From CAMAXB01 sp041746615 (lineage in GTDB: Bacteria; Verrucomicrobiota; Verrucomicrobiia; Opitutales; Opitutaceae), in contig JBGTGS010000312.1 of assembly GCA_041746615.1 (NCBI GenBank), forward strand, positions 1-13,592: a stretch of DNA of 13,592 bases. Reading direction: 5' to 3'. The stretch's first letter is position 1; every line of letters begins with the position of its first letter. The notes beneath the pieces were generated by a model. The model had not been told where the DNA came from and searched no databases. It saw only the letters and a program-made list of their open reading frames with translations. Made by a program: the position numbers and the translations under genes. Of the stretch, positions 6,651 through 13,039 are shown one piece after another.

Positions 6651-6685
6651 AGTGCCACTAAAGTACCACTTTACCCGTTCGTCAA
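6651..6685 (-). promoter_or_regulatory. Putative promoter and operator of the toxin-antitoxin pair
   Basis: On the minus strand, TTGACG (6685-6680) is a good -35 box, and TTTAGT lies 17 bases further (6662-6657) as a weaker -10 box. Two copies of AGTGG(T/C)ACT (6670-6662 and 6659-6651) are spaced 11 bp apart, one helical turn, and straddle the -10. That would suit dimeric Phd-type repressor binding. If this is the promoter, the transcript begins within a base or two of the ATG at 6649 and is leaderless. All of this is inferred from sequence. Confidence 0.45.
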
Positions 6686-6711
6686 GTGACCTCACAGCCC
6701 AGGATCTCTGG

Positions 6712-8007
6712 TCATTCCCTCCTTACCCATTCCTTTTCGGGCGTAGCGTCAGGCGTGGGAATCAGCATGAGCGCCGGCCACGGGGTTTCGCCCAGCGGGG
6801 CGCGGCCCCAGTGTTGGGCGAGGTAGCCGTTCCAAACCGCGTTGGCTTCGAGGATGAATACGCCGGTCTCCGTGGCCACGAAATCCCAGCCGATGGACGG
6901 TACGGATGGCACAAGGCGGTGGGTGGCGATGGCCTGCTCGCGCATCTGTGGCCACTCGGGGATGACACGGCCTTTCAGCGGTACTCCGGTCAGCGGGTGG
7001 CGGGCGCAGGTGCCCATTTCGAGGCGGGCGCATTCGCCCTCGCCCATCTCGCCGGTGGCCACGTCGATGGGGATGCACAACGTGGAGCCGACGACATCGG
7101 AGGTGGGGTGGTCGCCGAGCGGCAGGCGCAGGGCGGCCATCAGCAGGGTGATCGTGCCATCGGGCGCATGCAGGGTGACGATGCGGATGTTGACCAGCGC
7201 GCGCGCGGCGAGGTCCGCCAGCGGAGCGGCATTGCGCAGGCGCGGCTGCACCACGAACGCATCATCATGCGAATGAGACCGGAGAAACCCGTCGAGCGCG
7301 GAGCCGGGGACCGATGCGGACACCGCACCCGAGGCCCGCCAGCCATTGGCGGCGGCATCCCACTCCAGCATCACCCCGCCGCGACCGGAGTAGTCGCGGT
7401 CCGGTTTGAGAAAAAGATCGCGCCCGGGTTGAAGCCACGCGGCCTCGTTCACCTGCAGCTCCCCCCGGACGGCCTGGGCTGCAACCGGGATGGTGGGAAT
7501 GCCGTGATCGGCGCAAAAACGCGCCCAGCCACTCTTCGTCCAGAGTCCCAGGTGCTGGGTCGCCTGCTCGAATACGGCAAGGATCCGGGTGGTTTCCGCA
7601 TGGCTGAAGAGGTCGAGCCAACGCGACCGGGTGATGCGGAACAAACGGGCGCGATAATAATGCAGGGGCGGAAAATTATAGCGGAAGGTGGAGACGAAAA
7701 GTTCAATGAGCTGGCGTCCACCCGGCACGCCATAACCCGTCCGGCAGGCAGCCTGACGGCTGCGCCAAACCAGCACGATCTCACGCGTTCCCCGCAGGAA
7801 ATGAAGGCAGGCGGCGAGGGCGATGTGCACGGTGCCGACGGCGGACAAGGGCTGGCCGTACTCAAGCGCCAGGATGCGCCGGCGCAGGCGTGACGTCAGG
7901 TCGGTGCGACGGCTCCAGATGAACCAGGGCAGAGGCACGCGACAATGATCGTAGGCGCATAACCGATCCGGTGCAGCAATTGCACTGTGCAGAAGGGAAA
8001 GGCTCAT
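6712..8007 (-). CDS. ATP-grasp protein, sugar-transfer-associated type
   Basis: This is a 431-residue cytoplasmic protein. The C-terminal ~260 residues carry ATP-grasp features: FLKPDRDYSGRGGVMLEW (nucleotide-binding strand with Lys and Gly-rich loop), then VVQPRLRNAAPLADLA and ALVNIRIVT. Near the end, PSIGWDFVATETGVFILEAN supplies the Glu-x-Asn metal-binding pair. This pattern, especially P-S-I-G-W-D plus E-A-N, fits the sugar-transfer-associated ATP-grasp group related to alpha-L-glutamate ligases. The family forms acyl-phosphate intermediates and joins a carboxylate to an amine or similar group; the substrate here is unknown. The N-terminal ~150 residues are basic and aromatic with no clear motif. 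There is no polysaccharide cluster nearby, so the gene looks orphaned. The start at 8007 overlaps the stop of a tiny upstream frame by 4 bp and has no Shine-Dalgarno sequence. Confidence 0.82.
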   Translation of the reverse strand: MSLSLLHSAIAAPDRLCAYDHCRVPLPWFIWSRRTDLTSRLRRRILALEYGQPLSAVGTVHIALAACLHFLRGTREIVLVWRSRQAACRTGYGVPGGRQLIELFVSTFRYNFPPLHYYRARLFRITRSRWLDLFSHAETTRILAVFEQATQHLGLWTKSGWARFCADHGIPTIPVAAQAVRGELQVNEAAWLQPGRDLFLKPDRDYSGRGGVMLEWDAAANGWRASGAVSASVPGSALDGFLRSHSHDDAFVVQPRLRNAAPLADLAARALVNIRIVTLHAPDGTITLLMAALRLPLGDHPTSDVVGSTLCIPIDVATGEMGEGECARLEMGTCARHPLTGVPLKGRVIPEWPQMREQAIATHRLVPSVPSIGWDFVATETGVFILEANAVWNGYLAQHWGRAPLGETPWPALMLIPTPDATPEKEWVRRE

Positions 8008-8054
8008 GATGCAAGGAGGTGATCAAGCGCCCGGGTAACGGCCGTCAGGTCCAT
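8004..8054 (-). other. 16-codon reading frame coupled to the ATP-grasp start
   Basis: The frame MDLTAVTRALDHLLAS ends with a TGA that shares ATGA (8007-8004) with the ATP-grasp start. It looks like the helical C-terminus of a larger protein. In-frame codons upstream (CHPIASWNSRSDST) also look protein-like until a stop at ~8101-8099. It could be a leader peptide or the decayed 3' end of a former operon partner. There is no Shine-Dalgarno sequence. Confidence 0.3.
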
Positions 8055-8341
8055 GGTGGAGTCGCTGCGACTGTTCCATGACGCAATGGGGTGACACGTT
8101 CAGACAGTCGTAATCAAGGCCGGAGCACACGGCAGCATAACAATAAGGGAAACCCTGATGGGCCGGAGCACCTGATGGGGTGGAGCGAGCGTTTACGCGC
8201 GACGTTGTAAGAATGCTGGCAAGCAAATCCCATTCGCTCGATCGCTTTTAACCGCAGAGAACGCAGAGAGCGCAAAGTACCCGAGGAAGCAGGTGATTCC
8301 GGCTATGTGCGCTTTGAGTTCTAGGTGGTAAAATCTCGGCT
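8008..8341. other. 334-bp region without a convincing gene
   Basis: It lies between the end of the efflux operon and the ATP-grasp gene. It contains the 16-codon frame at 8004-8054, the 9-bp-period repeat at 8246-8277, and otherwise only short frames with no family character. I see no T-tract hairpin after the operon stop at 8342. Confidence 0.6.
8246..8277. repeat. Short 9-bp-period repeat of the CCGCAGAGA type
   Basis: Bases 8252-8278 read as three near-copies: CCGCAGAGA, ACGCAGAGA and GCGCAAAGT, preceded by TTTTAA. Motifs of this AACCGCAGAGAACGCAGAG style recur between genes in many unrelated bacterial genomes. Its function is unknown. It lies in the gap after the efflux operon. Confidence 0.6.
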
Positions 8342-8851
8342 TCAGTGCGCGTGACCGTCGTCGTGCGCGGGGGCATTGGCGAAGCGGGGCGTTTCGGGAG
8401 CCGCTTCGGCAATTTCCTTCGGCAGGCGGATCCGGGAGAGCGCCAGGGCCGACTGCAGGCGCCGGAACGCCTCCGCCATCAGTTCGGGTTCGTGGTGTTG
8501 CGCGCCATCCAGAACTTCGTCGGCCAGCCTCGCCGCCTGTTCCAGGGCAGCTTCGAGACGTAGCTGACGGCCGGGATCGGGCAACTCAACCCGGTCGATC
8601 AGGGCGTGGGTCGCCAAGTGGATGGTCTCCGCCCAGGCGGCGACGCCATCGGATTTTCGGGCAGCGACCGCGGCCGCGATCCTTTCCGCCGCCGCCAGGG
8701 CGCTCTGCCAGACGACCGGCAGCGACGCATCGCCAAAGAGTTCCGCCCACTCGGGCTGCTCATCAGCGGCGTGATCGTGGCCGGGCGCGGCCTGGATGCC
8801 CGAAAGGGTGACGCCCATGACAAGGGCGGTTAGCAGGCTGTGAAGTTTCAT
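8342..8851 (-). CDS. Small His-rich secreted protein of the metal-efflux operon, family unknown
   Basis: I do not recognise this 169-residue protein. Residues 1-21 (MKLHSLLTALVMGVTLSGIQA) are a good signal peptide with likely cleavage before APGHDH, so the mature protein should be periplasmic. Both ends are metal-ligand rich: GHDHAADE just after cleavage and HDDGHAH at the extreme C-terminus. Between them is an Ala/Leu/Glu-rich, probably all-helical domain (~32-150; for example VWQSALAAAERIAAAVAAR and QLRLEAALEQAARLADEVLD) containing HH at ~119. There are no cysteines. It has no CusF-like OB-fold pattern. The start codon overlaps the RND pump stop by 4 bp (ATGA), so it is the last, translationally coupled gene of the operon. 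A metal-binding or metal-delivery role is inferred from position and composition only. Confidence 0.85.
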   Translation of the reverse strand: MKLHSLLTALVMGVTLSGIQAAPGHDHAADEQPEWAELFGDASLPVVWQSALAAAERIAAAVAARKSDGVAAWAETIHLATHALIDRVELPDPGRQLRLEAALEQAARLADEVLDGAQHHEPELMAEAFRRLQSALALSRIRLPKEIAEAAPETPRFANAPAHDDGHAH

Positions 8852-11800
8852 GATTGGATTGAGGTTGAGTTTGCATCGGAGACGACACGGGAAGGACGGT
8901 CGGCGATATCGAGCGGATCCTGGCGCGAGCGAGCCAGGAATTTCTCCGCCGCCTTGCGTCCGAACTTGAAAAACACAGCCGGGGTGACGGCCATGTCGAG
9001 AAGCGTGGAGCTGATGAGTCCACCCAGGATGACAATGGCCACCGGGAAGAGGATCTCCTTGCCCGGCTCATGGGCGGCGAGGACCAGGGGACTGAGCGCC
9101 AGCCCGGCGGTCAGCGCGGTCATGGTGACCGGCACCAGCCGCTCGAGCGAACCGCGGACGATCATGCTTTCGCTGAAGGATTCGCCCTCGTGCTCCATCA
9201 GGTGGAGATAGTGGGAGATCATCATGATGGTGTTGCGCGTCGCAATGCCCGCGAGGGTGATCAAACCGACGAGTGTCGCGACGGAGATGGTCCCCACCGC
9301 GAAGTAGGTCAGCGTGAGCGCCCCGACGAAGGCGAGCGGGATGTTGAGCAGAATCTGCCAGACGATCATGGCCGAGTGAAAGTCCGCGTAGAGCAGGAGA
9401 AAAATGACTCCCAGCGTGAGCACCCCGAGGAGGCCGATCAACCGGGTGGCCTGCTGCTGACTCTGAAACTGGCCTTCGTACGCGAAAAAGTAGCCGCCGG
9501 CCATCGGCACGCCCGCGGGCAGGGCCGTCTGTAATTGAGCGACCACGGAGCCGAGGTCCCGCCCGGCGACGTTCGCCGAAATCACCATGCGGCGCATCGC
9601 GTCCTCCCGGCTGATGGCATTCGGCCCCTGACTCTCGCGCACGTCGGCGATCATGCCGAGCGGTACGCGTCCACCGATGGGGGTGTCGATGAGCAATTCC
9701 CGCAGCAGCGTGGCGTCCGCCCGGGATTCGTCCGCAAACCGCACCACGAGATCGATCGTGCGCGTGCCTTCGAGCACCTGGCCGACCACGCGACCATTCA
9801 GCCCGGTCTCCAGGCGACCGGCCAGCTCGCCCGGTTGCAACCCGTAGAGCGCGGCGCGTTCGCGGTTCACCTCGATCTTCACCTGCGGAATCAGGACCTG
9901 CTTCTCGACCTGCAGATCCACGATGCCCGGGACTTCGCGCATGACGGCCTCCGCCTCGGCGGCATAGCGGCGAAGCGCCGCGAGATCCGGACCGAAGATT
10001 TTGACGGCGATCGCCGCCTGCACACCCGAGAGCATGTGATCCAGGCGATGCGAGATCGGTTGACCCACGCTGACCAGCGTCCCCGGCAACTCACCGAGTT
10101 TTTCGCGAATGTCGTTGAGGACTTCGGCGCGACTGCGGCCGGTGGAGGCGAGATCGACGTCGATTTCCGAGCGATGCACGCCCTCCGCATGCTCGTCCAG
10201 TTCCGCGCGGCCCGTGCGACGGCCGGTGAGTTCTATTTCAGGAATGGTGAGCAGCAGCTTCTCGGCAATGCTTCCCATGCGGTCGCTCTCCGCGAGCGAC
10301 GTGCCGGGAGCCATCGACAGCGTGATGACCGCCGTGCCCTCGTTGAACTCCGGCAGAAACGTGCGGCCCATGCGCGGGACGAGCATCGCCGCACCGGCCA
10401 TGAGGGCGAGGGCGAGGGCCATGACGGGCCAGGGATGCCGAAGTGAGGTGCCGAGAATGAACCTTTCATCAAATCGCTTGAGCAGGCGCACGAGCCAGCC
10501 GTCGCGATCGAGCCGCATGCGCTTCATCCGCGGAAGCAGGTAGGAGCACAGCACCGGGATCACCGTCAACGAGACGACGAACGAGGCGAGCATAGCCACG
10601 ATGGTGGCGATGCCGATCGGCGCGAAGAGTCGTCCTTCAATCCCGCCGAGGGCGAACAACGGCAGGAAAACCAGCACGATGACCAACGTGGCAAAGAGGA
10701 TGGAATTGCGCACCTCTGCGGAGGCGTCGGCGATCACCCGCAAAACCGGCCGGGGCGTGGCTGCATGCTGATTCTCCCGCAGGCGGCGGAAGACGTTTTC
10801 CACGTCCACAATCGCATCGTCCACCACCATGCCGACCGCGACGGCGAGGCCTCCGAGCGTCATGGTGTTGATCGAGATGCCCAGCCAGTGGAAGACAAGC
10901 GCGGCCACGGCAAAGCTCAGGGGAATCGCCGTAAGGGTGATCAAGGTGGTGCGGAAGTTGAGAAGGAAGAGGAACAGGATGATCACGACCATGATCGCGC
11001 CGTCCCGGATCGCCTCCTGCACATTGGCCACCGCGTGCTGGATGAACGTCGCCTGGCGGAAGAGCACGTCGATCCTGACATCCGCGGGAAGCGACGGCTG
11101 CATTTCAGCGAGCGCCGCCTCCACGCGCCGCGTGAGCTCGGTGGTGTCGGCACCGGGCTGCTTTTGCACACCGAGAATCACGGCCGGCGCTCCGGCCACA
11201 CCCGCCTGACCGCGCATGGGCTGGACGCCGTGCTCCACGTCGGCGACATCGCGCAGGAAGATCGGTACGCCCTGACTATACTTCACGACCGTGGCACCAA
11301 TCTCTGCCGGGTCGGCGGTGCGTCCGAGGTTGCGGACCAGCACCTCCCGCGCACCGTCGGCGACAAAGCCGCCTCCGGTGCTGCCCTGCGCGCGCTCCGT
11401 GGCCGTGTTGATCTCCTCAAAGGTCACGCCGTAGGCCGCCATGCGCTCGGGGCGGGCGTTGACGTGAACCTGCTTCCGGCCTCCACCGATGACGATGACC
11501 TGCGAGATGCCGGGAATGGTGAGCAGTCGGGGACCGAGCTGCCAATCGGCCAGCGTGCGCAGATCGGGCGGCGCGGTCCCGCCCGTCTCCGACGAGAGTC
11601 CGATCAGAAGGATTTCCCCCATGATGGATGAGATCGGCCCCATGTGGACCTCGGTCCCGGCCGGCAGCCTGGCTTCGGCGAGCGCAATGCGCTCCTGCAC
11701 GAGTTGCCGGGCGCGATAGATGTCCTGCCCCCAATCGAATTCAACGTAGATGATCGAGAGTCCCACGCTGCACGTCGCCCGTACGCGTTGCACGCCGGGC

Positions 11801-12027
11801 GCACCGTTCAGCGCGGTTTCAAGGGGCACCGAAACGAGTGTCTCCACTTCTTCCGGCGCGAGGCCGGGGGCTTCCGTCATCAGGGTGACGGTCGGGCGAT
11901 TGAGATCGGGAAATACGTCGATCGGCAAACGGAGGCCGACGGTGACGCCGTAGGCGAGCAGCAGGGCGGCGGACGCCAGCACAAAGAGGCGGTTCCGCAG
12001 CGAGAATTGGATGAGTTGGGTCAACAT
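8848..12027 (-). CDS. Heavy-metal-type RND efflux pump, CusA/CzcA family
   Basis: This 1059-residue inner-membrane, proton-driven pump has twelve expected TM segments, with TM1 at ~13-33 and large periplasmic loops at ~34-340 and ~555-860. Family landmarks are LPIDVFPDLNRPTV (34-47), LTAIPLSFAVAALVFHWLGI, and the TM4 proton-relay stretch VVDDAIVDVEN (401-411, with D403, D404 and E410). RTFLPEFNEGTAVITLSMAPGTSLAES opens the second loop, and TRNTIMMISHYLHL (930-943) and GGLISSTLLDMAVTPAVFF close the second half. The segment that carries the first Cu/Ag methionine in E. coli CusA (Met573) reads GRAELDEHAEGVH here, with two His and no Met, so copper/silver specificity is not supported there. I chose 12027 because GGGGAG lies 8 bases upstream and TM1 follows. 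The frame's 31-codon extension overlaps the adaptor gene. Confidence 0.95.
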   Translation of the reverse strand: MLTQLIQFSLRNRLFVLASAALLLAYGVTVGLRLPIDVFPDLNRPTVTLMTEAPGLAPEEVETLVSVPLETALNGAPGVQRVRATCSVGLSIIYVEFDWGQDIYRARQLVQERIALAEARLPAGTEVHMGPISSIMGEILLIGLSSETGGTAPPDLRTLADWQLGPRLLTIPGISQVIVIGGGRKQVHVNARPERMAAYGVTFEEINTATERAQGSTGGGFVADGAREVLVRNLGRTADPAEIGATVVKYSQGVPIFLRDVADVEHGVQPMRGQAGVAGAPAVILGVQKQPGADTTELTRRVEAALAEMQPSLPADVRIDVLFRQATFIQHAVANVQEAIRDGAIMVVIILFLFLLNFRTTLITLTAIPLSFAVAALVFHWLGISINTMTLGGLAVAVGMVVDDAIVDVENVFRRLRENQHAATPRPVLRVIADASAEVRNSILFATLVIVLVFLPLFALGGIEGRLFAPIGIATIVAMLASFVVSLTVIPVLCSYLLPRMKRMRLDRDGWLVRLLKRFDERFILGTSLRHPWPVMALALALMAGAAMLVPRMGRTFLPEFNEGTAVITLSMAPGTSLAESDRMGSIAEKLLLTIPEIELTGRRTGRAELDEHAEGVHRSEIDVDLASTGRSRAEVLNDIREKLGELPGTLVSVGQPISHRLDHMLSGVQAAIAVKIFGPDLAALRRYAAEAEAVMREVPGIVDLQVEKQVLIPQVKIEVNRERAALYGLQPGELAGRLETGLNGRVVGQVLEGTRTIDLVVRFADESRADATLLRELLIDTPIGGRVPLGMIADVRESQGPNAISREDAMRRMVISANVAGRDLGSVVAQLQTALPAGVPMAGGYFFAYEGQFQSQQQATRLIGLLGVLTLGVIFLLLYADFHSAMIVWQILLNIPLAFVGALTLTYFAVGTISVATLVGLITLAGIATRNTIMMISHYLHLMEHEGESFSESMIVRGSLERLVPVTMTALTAGLALSPLVLAAHEPGKEILFPVAIVILGGLISSTLLDMAVTPAVFFKFGRKAAEKFLARSRQDPLDIADRPSRVVSDANSTSIQS

Positions 12028-12035
12028 GGCGTGGG

Positions 12036-12041
12036 CTCCCC
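12036..12041 (-). promoter_or_regulatory. Ribosome binding site of the RND pump
   Basis: GGGGAG ends 8 bases before the ATG at 12027, within the 16-bp gap after the adaptor stop. It decides the start against the longer upstream frame and is one of the few Shine-Dalgarno-like sites in the window. Confidence 0.65.
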
Positions 12042-12043
12042 GC

Positions 12044-13030
12044 TCAATGCTGATGTCCGCCGGGGCCGTGGGAGTGGCCATGATCGTCCTCGATCGTGGC
12101 CGCACCGCCGCCCCCGACATATTGCAGTTGGTAGTTGCCGCGCGTCACGACGCGATCACCCGGCAGGACGCCATCCACGATCTCAATGAAGCGATCGTCA
12201 CGCAGTCCGAGGACGACGGGCGTTCGTTCGTAGGCAAAGGGGGCGGTCATGATCTGGCGGAAAACGAAGAAATCCCCGTTCTCCCCCAACACCGCCTCCC
12301 GCGGCACGACCACCGCGGCCTCGGTTTCCTCGACCACAAACGAGAGCTGCGCGCGCATCCCCGGCAGCAGCTTGGCCTGGGGATTCCCGGTGTGCACGAA
12401 CACGCGTAACGTGCCGTTCTCGGGATTCAGGTGCGCAGCGGTCGTCTTGACCGTCCCCGTGAAGGTCTCGTCCGGGTGGGCGATGGCGCGAATGCGCACC
12501 GATTGACCGATCTTCACGGCCGCGATCTGCCCTTCGTGAACCCGGGCGACCACGTCCACCTCGCTCAGGTCGATGATCGTGAGCAGGGTCTGGTCCGGTT
12601 CGACCGCGCCGCCCGGCAGGATGTTCGTTTCGAGCACCACCCCCTCGATCGGCGCAGTGAACTTCAGCTTTGGCGGAGGATCGGCGACCACGCGCGATTC
12701 GACTTCGAAGAGAAAGTCACCGGCACGAACCCGCTGGCCGTCATGCACGGCAAGCTGGGTGATCCGACCCGGCACGCGTGAGCTGACGGCCACCATCTTG
12801 CCGGGCTCCGGTTCTACGACGCCGAGAGCGGGGAATACTTTTTCGAGGGGGCGCAGTTCCACCTCGACCGTTTGGAGGTCCAGGTTGCGAACCATCGTCC
12901 GGGTGAGGCGGATGGGACCGGCGGTGGGAGCGGCCATGCCGGGTGCCTCGTCGTGAGAATGCCCATGATCGTCCTGGGCCCAAAGGGTGGCGGTGGTGGC
13001 GAGGGCAAGTGGAAGGAGAAAACGTTTCAT
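12044..13030 (-). CDS. RND periplasmic adaptor (membrane fusion protein), hairpin-less, His-rich ends
   Basis: This 328-residue adaptor would link the pump to the outer-membrane channel. Residues 1-18 are a signal peptide (MKRFLLPLALATTATLWA). A His-rich stretch follows (DDHGHSHDE, 20-28) and another ends the protein (DDHGHSHGPGGHQH, 315-328). The first lipoyl half lies at ~78-111 (SSRVPGRITQLAVHDGQRVRAG onward) and the second at ~123-155 (FTAPIEGVVLETNILPGGAV). They are joined by only about 11 residues (RVVADPPPKLK), where most adaptors carry an alpha-helical hairpin that reaches the channel. A beta-barrel (~158-235) and membrane-proximal domain (~237-308; VVPREAVLGENGDFFVF, GVLPGDRVVTRGNYQL) complete the fold. 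The start is 9 bp after the upstream gene's stop, and the pump follows after 16 bp. Metal transport is inferred from the pump type and His tails. Confidence 0.93.
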   Translation of the reverse strand: MKRFLLPLALATTATLWAQDDHGHSHDEAPGMAAPTAGPIRLTRTMVRNLDLQTVEVELRPLEKVFPALGVVEPEPGKMVAVSSRVPGRITQLAVHDGQRVRAGDFLFEVESRVVADPPPKLKFTAPIEGVVLETNILPGGAVEPDQTLLTIIDLSEVDVVARVHEGQIAAVKIGQSVRIRAIAHPDETFTGTVKTTAAHLNPENGTLRVFVHTGNPQAKLLPGMRAQLSFVVEETEAAVVVPREAVLGENGDFFVFRQIMTAPFAYERTPVVLGLRDDRFIEIVDGVLPGDRVVTRGNYQLQYVGGGGAATIEDDHGHSHGPGGHQH

Positions 13031-13039
13031 GACGGGAAA

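Noticed and set aside
5246..6711. Search for insertion-sequence ends or a transposase near the cbpA fragment and toxin-antitoxin pair
   Set aside because: No transposase frame and no paired terminal repeats with target duplication were found, so a mobile element is not claimed.
6652..7893. 413-codon open frame on the plus strand
   Set aside because: It is antisense to the ATP-grasp gene and reads as low-complexity Gly/Arg/Ala/Gln-rich sequence without family motifs, as expected opposite a GC-rich gene.
8013..8024. Perfect Shine-Dalgarno complement AAGGAGGTGATC on the plus strand
   Set aside because: No start codon lies 4-12 bases downstream and no plus-strand gene follows, so it is not a working ribosome site there.
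8023..8226. 67-codon minus-strand frame upstream of the ATP-grasp gene
   Set aside because: No family character, unusually Cys/Ser/His-rich, no ribosome site. The neighbouring frame with the ATGA overlap is the more interesting reading.
9535..10446. 303-codon open frame on the plus strand, with others at 9070-9534 and 10765-11631
   Set aside because: All lie opposite the intact RND pump gene and show no recognisable domains.
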